This document shows, piece by piece, positions 35,618-45,036 of a DNA stretch of 64,000 nt (position 1 is its first letter; each line of letters begins with the position of its first letter). The notes under the pieces were generated by a model, which was not told the origin of the DNA, ran no database searches, and worked only from the letters and a program-made list of their open reading frames with translations. Made by a program: the position numbers and the translations under genes. Source of the stretch: Sipunculus nudus (lineage: Eukaryota > Annelida > Sipuncula > Golfingiida > Sipunculidae); the NCBI GenBank assembly GCA_026874595.1, contig JAPPUL010000089.1:62001-126000 (forward strand), written 5' to 3'.

Positions 35618-38424
35618 CTACGGCTGCCATTTAAACGTTGGCCACTCTCCCTCTGTAATATTCCATATCTTTTTATCAAGATTTACCCATATATATGGCT
35701 GAGGCTTGTCATTATATACTCCCACTAGAAATAGTTTTCCTCTCCAATTTGCTGTATTTGGGGAACCAACTGTAACTTTTAAGTCTGTATTGATATAATA
35801 GGATTTATCTATTGTTCCGAACGCCTTCCCTGCAAAATGACCTGCTGTTGCCCGAACTCCATCTCCTAGGTCAATCGTGCTACGAGTATAGACAGATTTT
35901 ATCTCTCCTCGATCGGTTTGTTGTCCTATAAAGCCGCCCACATAAGTATTGCCTCCAGCAGCAAATGATTTACTTACAAGCTCTCCAGCTGAATAGGCAT
36001 TCTCTATTGTTCCTGCACCCTGACGGCCGATAAAGCCACCTACGTTTATATTACCACTCTGAAAATTTATATCTGTCGTAGAGAAGCTTTCTTCTATTGT
36101 GCCAGAGCCGCTTAGTTTTCCTATAAAGCCACCCAAATTGGGAGGGTTATTACCTTTTGTTGTGGTTGTTGTGTCTCCTCTAGTGAGTTTTCCAGCCGAA
36201 GAGCATTTCGTTATTGTTCCGTTTTCTTGAGAGCCAATAAAGCCGCCTACGTTTATGCCATCCCCATCAGGATACCTTATATCTGTATTAGCATGGCTTC
36301 CTTCTATTTTGCCCCCGTTCCATCCAACCAGACCGCCGACATCGTCCACTCCCTTAACAGCTCCGGTTGCATAGCTGTTTGTTATAGTGCCTTTGTCCCA
36401 GTTCCCTCCAACCAGACCGCCGACATGGCTCCCTGTGCCTGTAACAGCTCCGGTTGCATAGCTGTTTGTTATAGTGCCTTTGTCCCAGTTCCCTCCAACC
36501 AGACCGCCGACATAGTCCTCTCCCGTAACATCTCCTTCTGCATAGCTGTTTGTTATAGTGCCTTTGTCCCAGTTCCCTCCAACTAGACCGCCGACAAAGT
36601 CCTCTCCCGTAACATCTCCTTCTGCATAGCTGTTTGTTATAGTGCCGCCCCCGTTATCTCCAACCAGACCGCCGACATAGTTTCTTCCCTCAACATCTCC
36701 TTCTGCATGGCTTCCTTCTATTTTGCCCCCGTTCCTTCCAACCAGACCGCCGACAAAGACCTTTCCCTCAACATCTCCTTCTGCATGGCTTCCTTCTATT
36801 GTCCCACCATCGTTCCATCCAACCAGACCGCCGACAAAGTCCTTTCCCTCAACCACAAGCTCGGATGAGCTCCCTTTTACATGGCCTGTCTTTTCATTCT
36901 TTCCAATTAGTCCCCCTGTCGTCGTATTCCACACATTCTTTTTTACTCGGTTTACTTTGCCAGAACCTAAAACCTTTATCCCTTCTACCTTCCCTTTGTT
37001 AAAAGCTGCAAGTAATCCTGCTGCGTCTAGATTTGGGGATCTTGCATCTGGGTCCGCTTCAAAAGTAACATCTTCTTTAAGCTCTATATTAAGATCCTTA
37101 ACCCCTCCACCTTCGCCTATCTCCTTTATTAACCCTCTGGCATCAGCTCCTTTAAACGACTTTATTATTAGCTTCTTGTCTTTCCCATCCAGCTTCCCTC
37201 TATACTCCAAAACCATCTCCCAGTTCTCTAATGTAAGGTCGTTTGTTAATGCAAAACTCTCATGAGCCACAAGCTTTTCCCTAAACTCCTTTTGAGTCAT
37301 CTCTTTAGGCTTTATAGGTCCATCTCCTACTCCAGGACTTCCTACCCCACTTTGCCATACAAATTCTGGCCACTTCTTTGGTCCAAATATCCACACAGCG
37401 TCTGACCAGCCTTTAGAACTAAATGTAGTTGCCCTAATCTCTTCTGTCTTTAATGCCCTTAGCACAGATGAGCTTCCTATCCCAATATCCTTTGTTGGCG
37501 ACGATATTTCCATTACAAAATTGTTTTTTAGTTTATTGCTATAATCCACTCCCGTCTCTGAGCTAACACCTTCTATCTCTCCCGCAAACCGCCCAACAGC
37601 TACATCAACTCCAGCTCCTTCTACATTTTCTGCTCGGGAATAGCAATTCTCTATAACTCCTCTTATGTATCCAACAAACCCGCCTACCCGCTGATAAGCT
37701 CCTTTCCCTCTAACCGATCCCGTTGAATAGCTGTTTTTTATATCCCCTTTATTAACTCCCACAAAGCCTCCTATCCACGTCATTCCTACAACATCTCCCG
37801 TTGAATAGCTTTCTTCTATACCTCCCTCGTTCTCTCCAACAAGCCCTCCAGCCGGTACCTCGCCCTCAAGCCCAACAGATGATGAAGATTGCTTTATCCT
37901 GCCAGCTGCCTCGTTCTTTCCAACAAGGCCACCTATTGCACCCTGTTCTCTTGAATGAATTATCTTCCCGCTGCCGATTATTTTAACCCTTTCTATAAGC
38001 CCTGAGTTGTAAGCCGCTAAAACCCCTCCGTTCTTGTTACTAAGCTGAAGCTCTGTGTCAAGCTCTAAAGTCAGATCTTTTATCTTTCCACCTGCTCCTA
38101 ATTTATTTAGTAGCCCAACCGAGCCGCTCTTAAATGACTTTATTGTTATCTTCTTGTTGTTGCCGTCTAGTGTACCACTATAGCTTTCTACACTCTCCCA
38201 CTCCTCTAATGTAAAGAGGGTTGGTAGATCAGAGATCTCTAAGGTTAGATCGTTAGTTAAAACAAAACTCTCGTTTGCTTTAAGCTTTGCCTTGAACTGA
38301 TCTTGACTCATTGCCTGCCCTTCTCCCGCTTGCCTATCCTGCGGCCCCGTCAGTCCTAAGTACTCGATGTTGTCCGTTGTACAACTAACCAGCACCCGAT
38401 AAGATTAGTAAATACATGTTTCTC
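35618..38424 (-). pseudogene. Large GLUG-repeat lipoprotein gene with a frameshift inside its signal peptide
   Basis: The main frame (35618 to about 38395) encodes about 925 aa of GLUG repeats. Two homologous halves each begin with a 'QFKAKLKANESFVLTNDLTLE'-like block (about residues 31 and 358). The second half contains six or more near-identical GLVGxN..GTITNSYAxGxVxG modules, then C-terminal EGEWPTFKW. The only start in this frame is a GTG just before LVSC, with no ribosome binding site. A strong AGGAGG (38434-38439) precedes ATG 38426, which encodes MRNMYLLILSG in the neighbouring frame and ends at a TAG. A single-base indel between about 38396 and 38412 therefore separates signal peptide and lipobox. 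It may be inactive, phase-variable or a sequencing error. Confidence 0.75.
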
Positions 38425-38432
38425 ATATTCAA

Positions 38433-38440
38433 TCCTCCTC
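38433..38440 (-). promoter_or_regulatory. Strong ribosome binding site of the frameshifted GLUG gene
   Basis: The minus strand reads GAGGAGGA, 7 bases before ATG 38426. It is the best-placed Shine-Dalgarno for this gene and shows that the original start lies upstream of the frame that encodes the repeats. Confidence 0.85.
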
Positions 38441-38569
38441 GTTGTTATATTACTATATACTAGATACTTATGTATTATAAGGCAAGTGAATTATCTTTGA
38501 GGTTTAGCCAACAAACGCACTGTATTATATACATAATAGGGATTAAGGCTATTTCATAATGCAAAGAAA

Positions 38570-38632
38570 AAAAGGTAAAAAAAGGTAGAAAAAAGGTAGA
38601 AAAAAGGTAAAAAAAGGTATACTAGATACTTT
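38570..38632. repeat. 11-bp A-rich tandem repeat
   Basis: Units like AAAAAAGGTAG/AAAAAAGGTAA are repeated about five times in the 231-bp gap between two GLUG genes, after the 3' end of the 512-aa gene and before the start of the frameshifted gene. No gene is seen. Confidence 0.8.
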
Positions 38633-38657
38633 GGTATGGTTAGTCTATGGCTGTCTA

Positions 38658-40196
38658 TTATTCAGGATTGTTTATAAGCGTTGGCCACTTGCCGGATATA
38701 ATATTCCATATCTTTGTGCTATTTGTGTCAAGAGAAGACCAATTTGTACCTGAGTCAGGCTTGCCATTAGCATCCACTCCCACTTCAGAGTATGACGTCG
38801 TTGAGCCAGATCCAATTGCCTCTGTAATCTGCGTTGATGTAATCTGCTTTGATGTAATCTGCTTTGAGTTTGTATTTCTGTAATAGGCTTGGGCTATAGT
38901 GCCGTCGACTTTCCCTGCAAGATGTCCTCGAAATATATTACTAGCGGTTGCTCCTGAAGCGGTTGTTCCTGATGTGCTAATCGTGCTACGAGTATAGACA
39001 TAATATATGGTTCCAGAAGAGGTTTGTTGTCCTATAAAGCCGCCCACATAAGTATAGCCTGTACCTCCAACGTTTTCATAGTTATCAGATTTCAATTTCC
39101 CAGCTGAATAGGCATTCTCTATTGTTCCTCCACCCTGAAGGCCGATAAAGCCACCTACCTTTATTTTACCCTCCTGAAAGTTCGTTATATCTGTCATAGT
39201 ATAGCTTTCTTGTATTGTACCATCGCCGCTTAGTTTACCAATAAAGCCACCCAAATTAGGAGGGTCAGTACTGCCTGTTGTGTTTGTTCTGCTTCTAATC
39301 AAGCTACCCTTTGAAGAGCATTTCGTTATTGTTCCTAATTCTTGAAGACCGATAAAGCCGCCTACGTTTATGTCATCCCCACCAGGATACGTTATATTTG
39401 TATTAGCATGGCTGTTTGTTATAGACTTACCAGAGTTATTATTATAGCCGACCAAACCGCCGACATTGCCTTGTCCAGCCGCTGTAATACTTCTAGATAC
39501 TACTTTTGCGTTTTGTATCTCTGATTGTATGCCATCATTCCTCCCAACAAGCCCTCCAACCTCGCCACTGCCATTAACTGTTACGTTATTAAGCGTTACG
39601 TTTTCTATAGTTCCCTTGTTATTGACTGCAAGCCCTCCAGCATGGCTACTACTACTATTAACCTGTACGCCTTTAAGCGTTACATTATCTATTGTGCCGT
39701 TATTGTCTACAACCAAGCCTCCTATATTGCCATTTGAGCTAATTTCGTTTGTCACAGTTAGTGTAACGCCTTGTATAGTTCCGTAGTTTATTCGGGCAAG
39801 CGCTCCTACGTTACCGCCCGTCGTTCCAGGTTCTATTGTGCCTATATTTATATTTACGTTCTTAAAAGTTGCATTATTTCCTATTTGCTGTATAAATGAG
39901 TTTCCTTGGATTGTGTTTATCGTTATTCTTTTATTGTTGCCATCAAATATACCTGTAAAAGGCTGTTGTTTTTCGTCCCAAGTGTCTATATTTATGTTTT
40001 GTGTTAGACAGTACTGACCATCTGGTTCCATAGTTTTCAAGTCTTGCTCATTGTTTATCAGTTTGAAGTTTGGATATTGATCTTTACATGTGTTTGTAAG
40101 GATATCACCAGGGAAATGAATAGTATTTAGCTCACCACAAGAAGCAGTATAAATACCAGTTATAATTAAAATCAGTATTAAAAATACTCTTTGCAT
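38658..40196 (-). CDS. GLUG-repeat lipoprotein (512 aa)
   Basis: Signal peptide MQRVFLILILIITGIYTASC with lipobox YTASC (Cys20) and mature start GELNTIHFPG. A conserved N-terminal unit (NNEQDLKTMEPDGQYCLTQN; IFDGNNKRITINTI) is followed by GLUG modules (GGLVVDNNGTIDNVTL, GGLVGRNDG, VGGFIGLQELGTITKCSSKG, VGGFIGLQGGGTIENAYSAG, YVGGFIGQQTSSGTIYYVYTRS). Near the end three short SKQITSKQITSTQIT repeats occur before the shared C-terminus IWNIISGKWPT. A surface adhesin or barrier role is inferred from the domain. It is a close paralogue of 40759-42318 and shares an upstream element with it. Confidence 0.85.
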   Translation of the reverse strand: MQRVFLILILIITGIYTASCGELNTIHFPGDILTNTCKDQYPNFKLINNEQDLKTMEPDGQYCLTQNINIDTWDEKQQPFTGIFDGNNKRITINTIQGNSFIQQIGNNATFKNVNINIGTIEPGTTGGNVGALARINYGTIQGVTLTVTNEISSNGNIGGLVVDNNGTIDNVTLKGVQVNSSSSHAGGLAVNNKGTIENVTLNNVTVNGSGEVGGLVGRNDGIQSEIQNAKVVSRSITAAGQGNVGGLVGYNNNSGKSITNSHANTNITYPGGDDINVGGFIGLQELGTITKCSSKGSLIRSRTNTTGSTDPPNLGGFIGKLSGDGTIQESYTMTDITNFQEGKIKVGGFIGLQGGGTIENAYSAGKLKSDNYENVGGTGYTYVGGFIGQQTSSGTIYYVYTRSTISTSGTTASGATASNIFRGHLAGKVDGTIAQAYYRNTNSKQITSKQITSTQITEAIGSGSTTSYSEVGVDANGKPDSGTNWSSLDTNSTKIWNIISGKWPTLINNPE

Positions 40197-40758
40197 ATCA
40201 ACTCTCTGTATTTAGAAAACAAGACAATAATTGCATTATAATATATATACTATCACAGTGCGTGTAATGTCTCAAGTATTTTTTATCTACAAACATGTAA
40301 ATACAATTCAAATTGGAATTTAAGTATATGTTGCTTTTGTAAAAAAAATAAGCGACTATAGATAAGGCGTTAGTACATAAATACATCTTTTATTGTCGAG
40401 AAGATTATATTTAAATTAAACACTTTAAGAGCGAATATATGTTTATATATTTTAATTTGAGTATAATATTGAGTGAACGTGTTGATGTAGGAATAGTGTT
40501 ATCAAAAAGAGCTTCCCGGTTGACTTAAACCGGTCCTATCATTCTGTCATACAGCAATTAGACCTATCCTAGTGGGTACGGTATTCCTATACGAACAAGC
40601 CATAAGTATAAAAGCAGTAAATATTATTATTATTAGAATGTATAAAAAGTGATAAAGAGTTAAGAAAATGCCTACTATATTATTTTCAGGCTATGGTTTT
40701 TATATATAACTACGGCTTTATGTAACTGCGGCTTTATGCCCTATGGCTTTATGCCAGT
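40197..40758. promoter_or_regulatory. Upstream region of GLUG gene with a 24-bp element shared with its paralogue
   Basis: Bases 40371-40394 (TAGTACATAAATACATCTTT plus TATT) are identical to 42490-42513. Each lies 172-175 bases before the start of a GLUG gene, inside a longer homologous leader, so the promoter region was duplicated with the gene. A CCGGTT/AACCGG hairpin (40516-40533) lies further out. Bases 40724-40758 match the end region of the frameshifted GLUG gene. No gene is seen. Confidence 0.5.
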
Positions 40759-42318
40759 CTACGGCTGCCATTTAAACGTTGGCCACTCTCCCTCTGTAAT
40801 ATTCCATATAGTTGTGTCAAGAGCCCAACTTGTACCTGAGTCAGGATTGCCATTTGGTTGTACTCCCACTAGAAATAGTTTTCCTCGGGCACCAACTGAA
40901 ACTTGTAAGCCTGTATCGATATAATAGGATTTATCTATTGTTCCGTACGCCATCCCTGCAAAATGACCTGCTGTTTCCAGATCTCCTGGGGTAATCGTGC
41001 TACGAGTATAGACATAATATATGTTTCCAAAAGAGGTTTTTTGTCCTATAAAGCCGCCCACATAAGTATCGCCGCCAGAACCAGCAGCTGCGGTAGCGGT
41101 ACTTTCAAGCTTTCCAGCTGAATAGGCATTCTTTATTGTTCCTGCACCCTGACGGCCGATAAAGCCACCTACGTTTATGTCATCCCCACCAGGATAGGTT
41201 ATATCTGTCGTAGAGAAGCTTTCTTCTATTGTGCCAGAGCCGCTTAGTTGTCCTATAAAGCCGCCCACATAAGTATCGCCGCCAGAACCAGCAGCTGCGG
41301 TAGCGGTACTTTCAAGCTTTCCAGCTGAATAGCATTTCGTTATTGTTCCGTTTTCTTGAGAGCCAATAAAGCCGCCTACGTTTATGCCATCCCCATCAGG
41401 ATACCTTATATCTGTATTAGCATGGCTTCCTTCTATTGTGCCTTTATTATTATAACCGACCAAACCGCCGACATTGGGGGTCCCAGTCGCTGTAATAGTT
41501 GTTTCAGACACCTTTGCGTCATTTATGGTTCCTTCAGAGTTAACCCCAACAAGGCCTCCAATATTAATATTATCGCCGCCGCCACTAACTGTTATATTTG
41601 TAAGTTTTACATCGTCTATTCTTGCGTTGTTGCCATAATTATAGCCAACAAGCCCTCCCAAATAGAGGGCATCCGCAGCTTCATTACCTGCAACCTTTAC
41701 ATTATTTAGTTCTACGTTTTTTATCGTTCTTTTATTATAGCCAACAAGCCCGCCAGCGTTGAATTTCTTACTACTCTTAATAGTTATATCTTTAATTGTT
41801 ACATCTTCTATTGTGCCATGGTTTTCTGCAACCAAGCCGCCTATACTCGAATGTGTTTTAGGGGGGCCAATTTCTTGCTTATTACCTTCGATTGTTACGT
41901 TTTCTATCCTTCCGTAGTTTATTATAGTAAGCACTGCTATTCTTTGGTCCTTCGGCTCTATTTTGTTTATAATATTTATTGTTACGTTCTTAAAAGTTCC
42001 TCCCGTGTCTATTTTTTCTATAAATGCGTTTCCTTGGATTGTGTCTATCGTTATTCTTTTATTGTCGCCATTAAATTCGCCTTTAAAAGTCCATAGGCCG
42101 CTACCTTGTACTGTTTTCATTTTCCAGGTTTGTATCTCTAAATCTGTTGTTAAACAGTAATTACCATTTGGTTGCATATTGTTAAGGTCTTGCTCATTGT
42201 TTATCAGGCTGACCGATTTATCTTTACATGCTTGAATGTATATAGTATTTAGCTCACCGCAAGATGTTGTGTATATGACAATTATAAGTAAAATCGGTAT
42301 TAAAAATACTCTTTGCAT
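40759..42318 (-). CDS. GLUG-repeat lipoprotein (519 aa)
   Basis: Signal peptide MQRVFLIPILLIIVIYTTSC with lipobox YTTSC (Cys20). The N-terminal unit is as in its paralogue (NNEQDLNNMQPNGNYCLTTD; EFNGDNKRITIDTI), then GLUG modules GGLVAENHGTIEDVTI, GGLVGYNKRTIKNVEL, GGLVGYNYGNNARIDDVKL, GGLVGVNSEGTINDAKV and others. One block of about 67 bp (encoding KLESTATAAAGSGGDTYVGG) is present twice (about 41055-41122 and 41267-41330). Several stretches are identical to the frameshifted 925-aa class gene, including its C-terminus EGEWPTFKW and 3' flank. Recombination among paralogues is indicated. Surface location inferred. Confidence 0.85.
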   Translation of the reverse strand: MQRVFLIPILLIIVIYTTSCGELNTIYIQACKDKSVSLINNEQDLNNMQPNGNYCLTTDLEIQTWKMKTVQGSGLWTFKGEFNGDNKRITIDTIQGNAFIEKIDTGGTFKNVTINIINKIEPKDQRIAVLTIINYGRIENVTIEGNKQEIGPPKTHSSIGGLVAENHGTIEDVTIKDITIKSSKKFNAGGLVGYNKRTIKNVELNNVKVAGNEAADALYLGGLVGYNYGNNARIDDVKLTNITVSGGGDNINIGGLVGVNSEGTINDAKVSETTITATGTPNVGGLVGYNNKGTIEGSHANTDIRYPDGDGINVGGFIGSQENGTITKCYSAGKLESTATAAAGSGGDTYVGGFIGQLSGSGTIEESFSTTDITYPGGDDINVGGFIGRQGAGTIKNAYSAGKLESTATAAAGSGGDTYVGGFIGQKTSFGNIYYVYTRSTITPGDLETAGHFAGMAYGTIDKSYYIDTGLQVSVGARGKLFLVGVQPNGNPDSGTSWALDTTIWNITEGEWPTFKWQP

Positions 42319-42489
42319 ATTTATATAGACCAGTTATATTTTAAATTAGACAACGTTTGCATTATAATATACGTAATATTACAATGTGAGGAATGGCTGA
42401 AGTGTTTTTTTTTATCTACTAAAATGTAAGTGCAATTTAAACTGTATTTTACGTTTATGTTTTTTGGTAAGAAAAGCTACAAACTATTT

Positions 42490-42513
42490 TAGTACATAAA
42501 TACATCTTTTATT
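42490..42513. promoter_or_regulatory. 24-bp element shared upstream of two GLUG lipoprotein genes
   Basis: Identical to 40371-40394 and at the same distance (about 172 bases) from the start of the downstream minus-strand gene. The surrounding leader is also similar, with a TATAAT-rich stretch nearer the start. Confidence 0.5.
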
Positions 42514-42560
42514 TTTTAGCAGATTGAGCAGCTTATAGTTTTACTTCCCTCTTATGTAGT

Positions 42561-43586
42561 TTATGATGGGCCTAAAGACTTTAGGTTATTTAAATATTCC
42601 ATCAAATCACGGCTTATTGAAAGACCATCACGTTTTGCAAGCTCTCTATAAGAAAATCGCTTATCACCCGGTAATCTAGTGTTTTCTTGCTCCAGGATAT
42701 AACCCAATAGCAGACTTAGTTTTTGAGTGAATAATCCTCTTGATATATCATCTTGATTAAATACAATTAAACTATGACCCACATTAGGCCGCTCTCCTTC
42801 AGTCTCCCAGAAGGAACTTGCCTCACATCCGATATTTGACCCGCTAAAACAGGCACTTAGTATCTCTACAAGTAAGCATAATGCATAGCCCTTAGCATCA
42901 CCAATAGGTAGCAGGGTCCCTTCTAACGCCTCACGAGCAAGTACAGTAGGTTTTCCTTCTTTATCTAAGGCTATTCCCTCATCTATATATTCTTTATCAT
43001 TTTTTAGCCCTTGCACTATCTTTGCTCGTGCAATTTTACTTAAACTAAGATCGATAACAAGCGGACCTTTAATATCAACAGAATCAACAGGCGCTCCAAA
43101 GGCTATAGGGTTTGTTCCGAATATTCCCTTATGTCCTCCCCAGGGAGCTATTGCTTGGGGGCTGTTTACAAATAATAATGCACAATATCCAGAATCTGCA
43201 ATCCGCTCTACATGATAGCTTAACATACCGGAATGACTTGAATGGAAAATCGTTGCAATAGCTATACCATTTTGTTTTGCAAGTGGGAGTAGTTCTTTTA
43301 TTGCAAGGTCAAAAGCCGGATAGGCAAAGCCATAGTCTGCATCAATTTGTAAAACACTACCAAGTCCGTTACTTGATTTTAGCTTGGCTTTAGGGTTTAT
43401 TTTATTGCTTTTTAGTTGCCCAAGATAAGATTCCACTCTGAAAAGACCATGAGCATACTGTCTATCAACCTCAGCTGCAACAAGAGCCTTTGCAACAGAT
43501 AAAGATATATATTCTTCAGTATATTGTGAGAAGATATCTTTGACAAGCAAAATAGCATCATCCGGATATAGTTTAACCAAAGACAT
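42561..43586 (-). CDS. comC: Ldh_2-family dehydrogenase, probable (R)-sulfolactate dehydrogenase ComC
   Basis: A 341-aa NAD(P)-dependent oxidoreductase of the malate/L-lactate/ureidoglycolate (Ldh_2) family: AEVDRQYAHGLFRVESYLGQ, FHSSHSGMLSYHVERIAD with the catalytic His, IAPWGGHKGIFGTNPIAFGAP, and GDAKGYALCLLVEILS. In the sulfolactate pathway the family member ComC reduces sulfopyruvate to (R)-sulfolactate. Family membership is certain; the substrate comes from its neighbours. The ATG overlaps the slcC stop by one base, and the AGGAGG ribosome binding site lies in the last slcC codons, so translation is coupled. It is the last gene of the cluster. Confidence 0.75.
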   Translation of the reverse strand: MSLVKLYPDDAILLVKDIFSQYTEEYISLSVAKALVAAEVDRQYAHGLFRVESYLGQLKSNKINPKAKLKSSNGLGSVLQIDADYGFAYPAFDLAIKELLPLAKQNGIAIATIFHSSHSGMLSYHVERIADSGYCALLFVNSPQAIAPWGGHKGIFGTNPIAFGAPVDSVDIKGPLVIDLSLSKIARAKIVQGLKNDKEYIDEGIALDKEGKPTVLAREALEGTLLPIGDAKGYALCLLVEILSACFSGSNIGCEASSFWETEGERPNVGHSLIVFNQDDISRGLFTQKLSLLLGYILEQENTRLPGDKRFSYRELAKRDGLSISRDLMEYLNNLKSLGPS

Positions 43587-44524
43587 TAAATCCTCCTTAA
43601 ATGCTTTATAACCTCATTTGCAATCATAAAGCTAACTCGTTTATTTGACTCTTTTGTAACCCCTCCTATATGCGGTGTTAATAAAAGATTTGGTATATCG
43701 GCAAAAAGTGCTCCTCTCGTTGCATCCAAAGGCTCATGTTCAAAAACATCAACTGCAGCACCCCCTAAATGCCCTCGTTTAAGTGCTGCAATTAAGGCAA
43801 GCTCATCAACTATACCACCTCGGGATGTGTTTATAAGTATTGCACCAGGCTTTATTTTAGATATAAACTCCTCATCAACTAGATTTCTAGTTTCGTCCGT
43901 AAGAGGTATATGTAAACTTATTATATGTGCTTTCTTTACTAAATTATCTATTGTAGAAACTCTTTCTATATCGTTAATATCCCTAAAGCATGACTCGTCG
44001 CTTAAATATGGATCATATACAATTACACCAAGCCCAAGTCCTTTAGCTCGTAGCGCCGTTGCCTTGCCTGTATTACCAAAACCTATAAAACCCATAACCT
44101 TATCCGATATCTCCTGTCCTATAAAAGACTCGCGAGGCCATCTGCCCGCAATAACATCGGAACGACAAGGTAATACATTGCGTAATAAAAGTAACGATGC
44201 CATAATAACATATTCGGCAACCGCAATAGCATTTGCTCCCAATGCCCTATAAATCCTAATATCCCGTTCCTTGCATATACCCATGTCAATATTATCAAGC
44301 CCAACTCCTAAACGGCCTACAACTTTAAGTTTTGGTGCTCTTGCGATTAACTCTTTATTTACATTCGTTTTATTGCGGACAATAAGTGCTTTTATATCCT
44401 CTACTAACTTATAAAGCTCTTTTTTATTATTTGGAAGTTCTTTATCGTAATGTACGGAAAAGCTGCGTGATAAAAGCTCTATCGCCTCATTGTCCATAAA
44501 CTCTGTAATTACTATATCCGGCAT
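43586..44524 (-). CDS. slcC: D-2-hydroxyacid dehydrogenase family, probable (S)-sulfolactate dehydrogenase SlcC
   Basis: A 312-aa SerA-type dehydrogenase. Rossmann motif GFGNTGKATALRAKGLG at about 145-161; catalytic Arg in NTSRGGIVDE, Glu in the following segment and His in LLTPHIGGVT. In Chromohalobacter, SlcC oxidises (S)-sulfolactate to sulfopyruvate, and together with ComC it converts the S form to the R form that SuyAB cleaves. Here it lies between a TctB-like gene (14-base gap) and comC (1-base overlap), the same gene company. The substrate is inferred from context; phosphoglycerate dehydrogenase is less likely given the missing ACT domain. Confidence 0.75.
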   Translation of the reverse strand: MPDIVITEFMDNEAIELLSRSFSVHYDKELPNNKKELYKLVEDIKALIVRNKTNVNKELIARAPKLKVVGRLGVGLDNIDMGICKERDIRIYRALGANAIAVAEYVIMASLLLLRNVLPCRSDVIAGRWPRESFIGQEISDKVMGFIGFGNTGKATALRAKGLGLGVIVYDPYLSDESCFRDINDIERVSTIDNLVKKAHIISLHIPLTDETRNLVDEEFISKIKPGAILINTSRGGIVDELALIAALKRGHLGGAAVDVFEHEPLDATRGALFADIPNLLLTPHIGGVTKESNKRVSFMIANEVIKHLRRI

Positions 44525-44538
44525 TTATTTTTATAAAA

Positions 44539-45036
44539 CTATTCAAAAACTGTACCGACGGGAAGTGGTACCAAGAGTAAGTGCGAAAACAAAAAATAAA
44601 AACCAAGCACTATTACTATTCCAACTAAGGGAAACAAAATCCTAAGTTTTAACGTCCACTTGTCATACATCGAAATAATCATTATTGATATAAACGATAT
44701 TATACCGGATATTAAAAAACCTATAAAAGGCATTAAAAGGGTACATATAAGCATAGTTATAGAAAGTAATACTCTTCGTATATTTGAGCCTGGGGGTGCA
44801 TTCTCCTCAAATGAGTCTCCTTTGCTAGAAGAAGCTATCGCAATTAAAATATACAATATACAAAAGGCTATTAAAGCTAGTGCCACCACTCTTGGGAATA
44901 TATAAGAATCAGCGTCAAGCATATTAGTTGTATCCCAAAGCAAAATCGAACCCAAAACTATAAATATTGATGCAACTATTATTCCGTTAACGTCAAGCCT
45001 TTTTCTACTCTTTGCCTTACTCATTACCTCACTCAC
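44539..45036 (-). CDS. Tripartite tricarboxylate transporter small membrane subunit (TctB-like)
   Basis: A 165-aa inner-membrane protein with four hydrophobic segments (IIVASIFIVLGSILLW; VVALALIAFCILYILIAIA; VLLSITMLICTLLMPFIGFLISGIISF; ILFPLVGIVIVLGFYFLFSHLL), the layout of TctB. It overlaps the end of the tctA-like gene by 8 bases. In sulfolactate clusters the matching gene is slcF or slcG; I cannot tell which letter applies. It would form the membrane part of a solute-binding-protein-dependent uptake system. Confidence 0.85.
   Translation of the reverse strand: MSEVMSKAKSRKRLDVNGIIVASIFIVLGSILLWDTTNMLDADSYIFPRVVALALIAFCILYILIAIASSSKGDSFEENAPPGSNIRRVLLSITMLICTLLMPFIGFLISGIISFISIMIISMYDKWTLKLRILFPLVGIVIVLGFYFLFSHLLLVPLPVGTVFE

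Noticed and set aside
36723-37265. 180-aa plus-strand ORF
   Set aside because: It is antisense to the GLUG repeats; its Pro/Ser-rich repeats mirror the opposite strand.
40500-40620. tRNA gene in the GLUG gap
   Set aside because: The CCGGTT/AACCGG hairpin is present but no cloverleaf or TTCGA-type arm can be formed.
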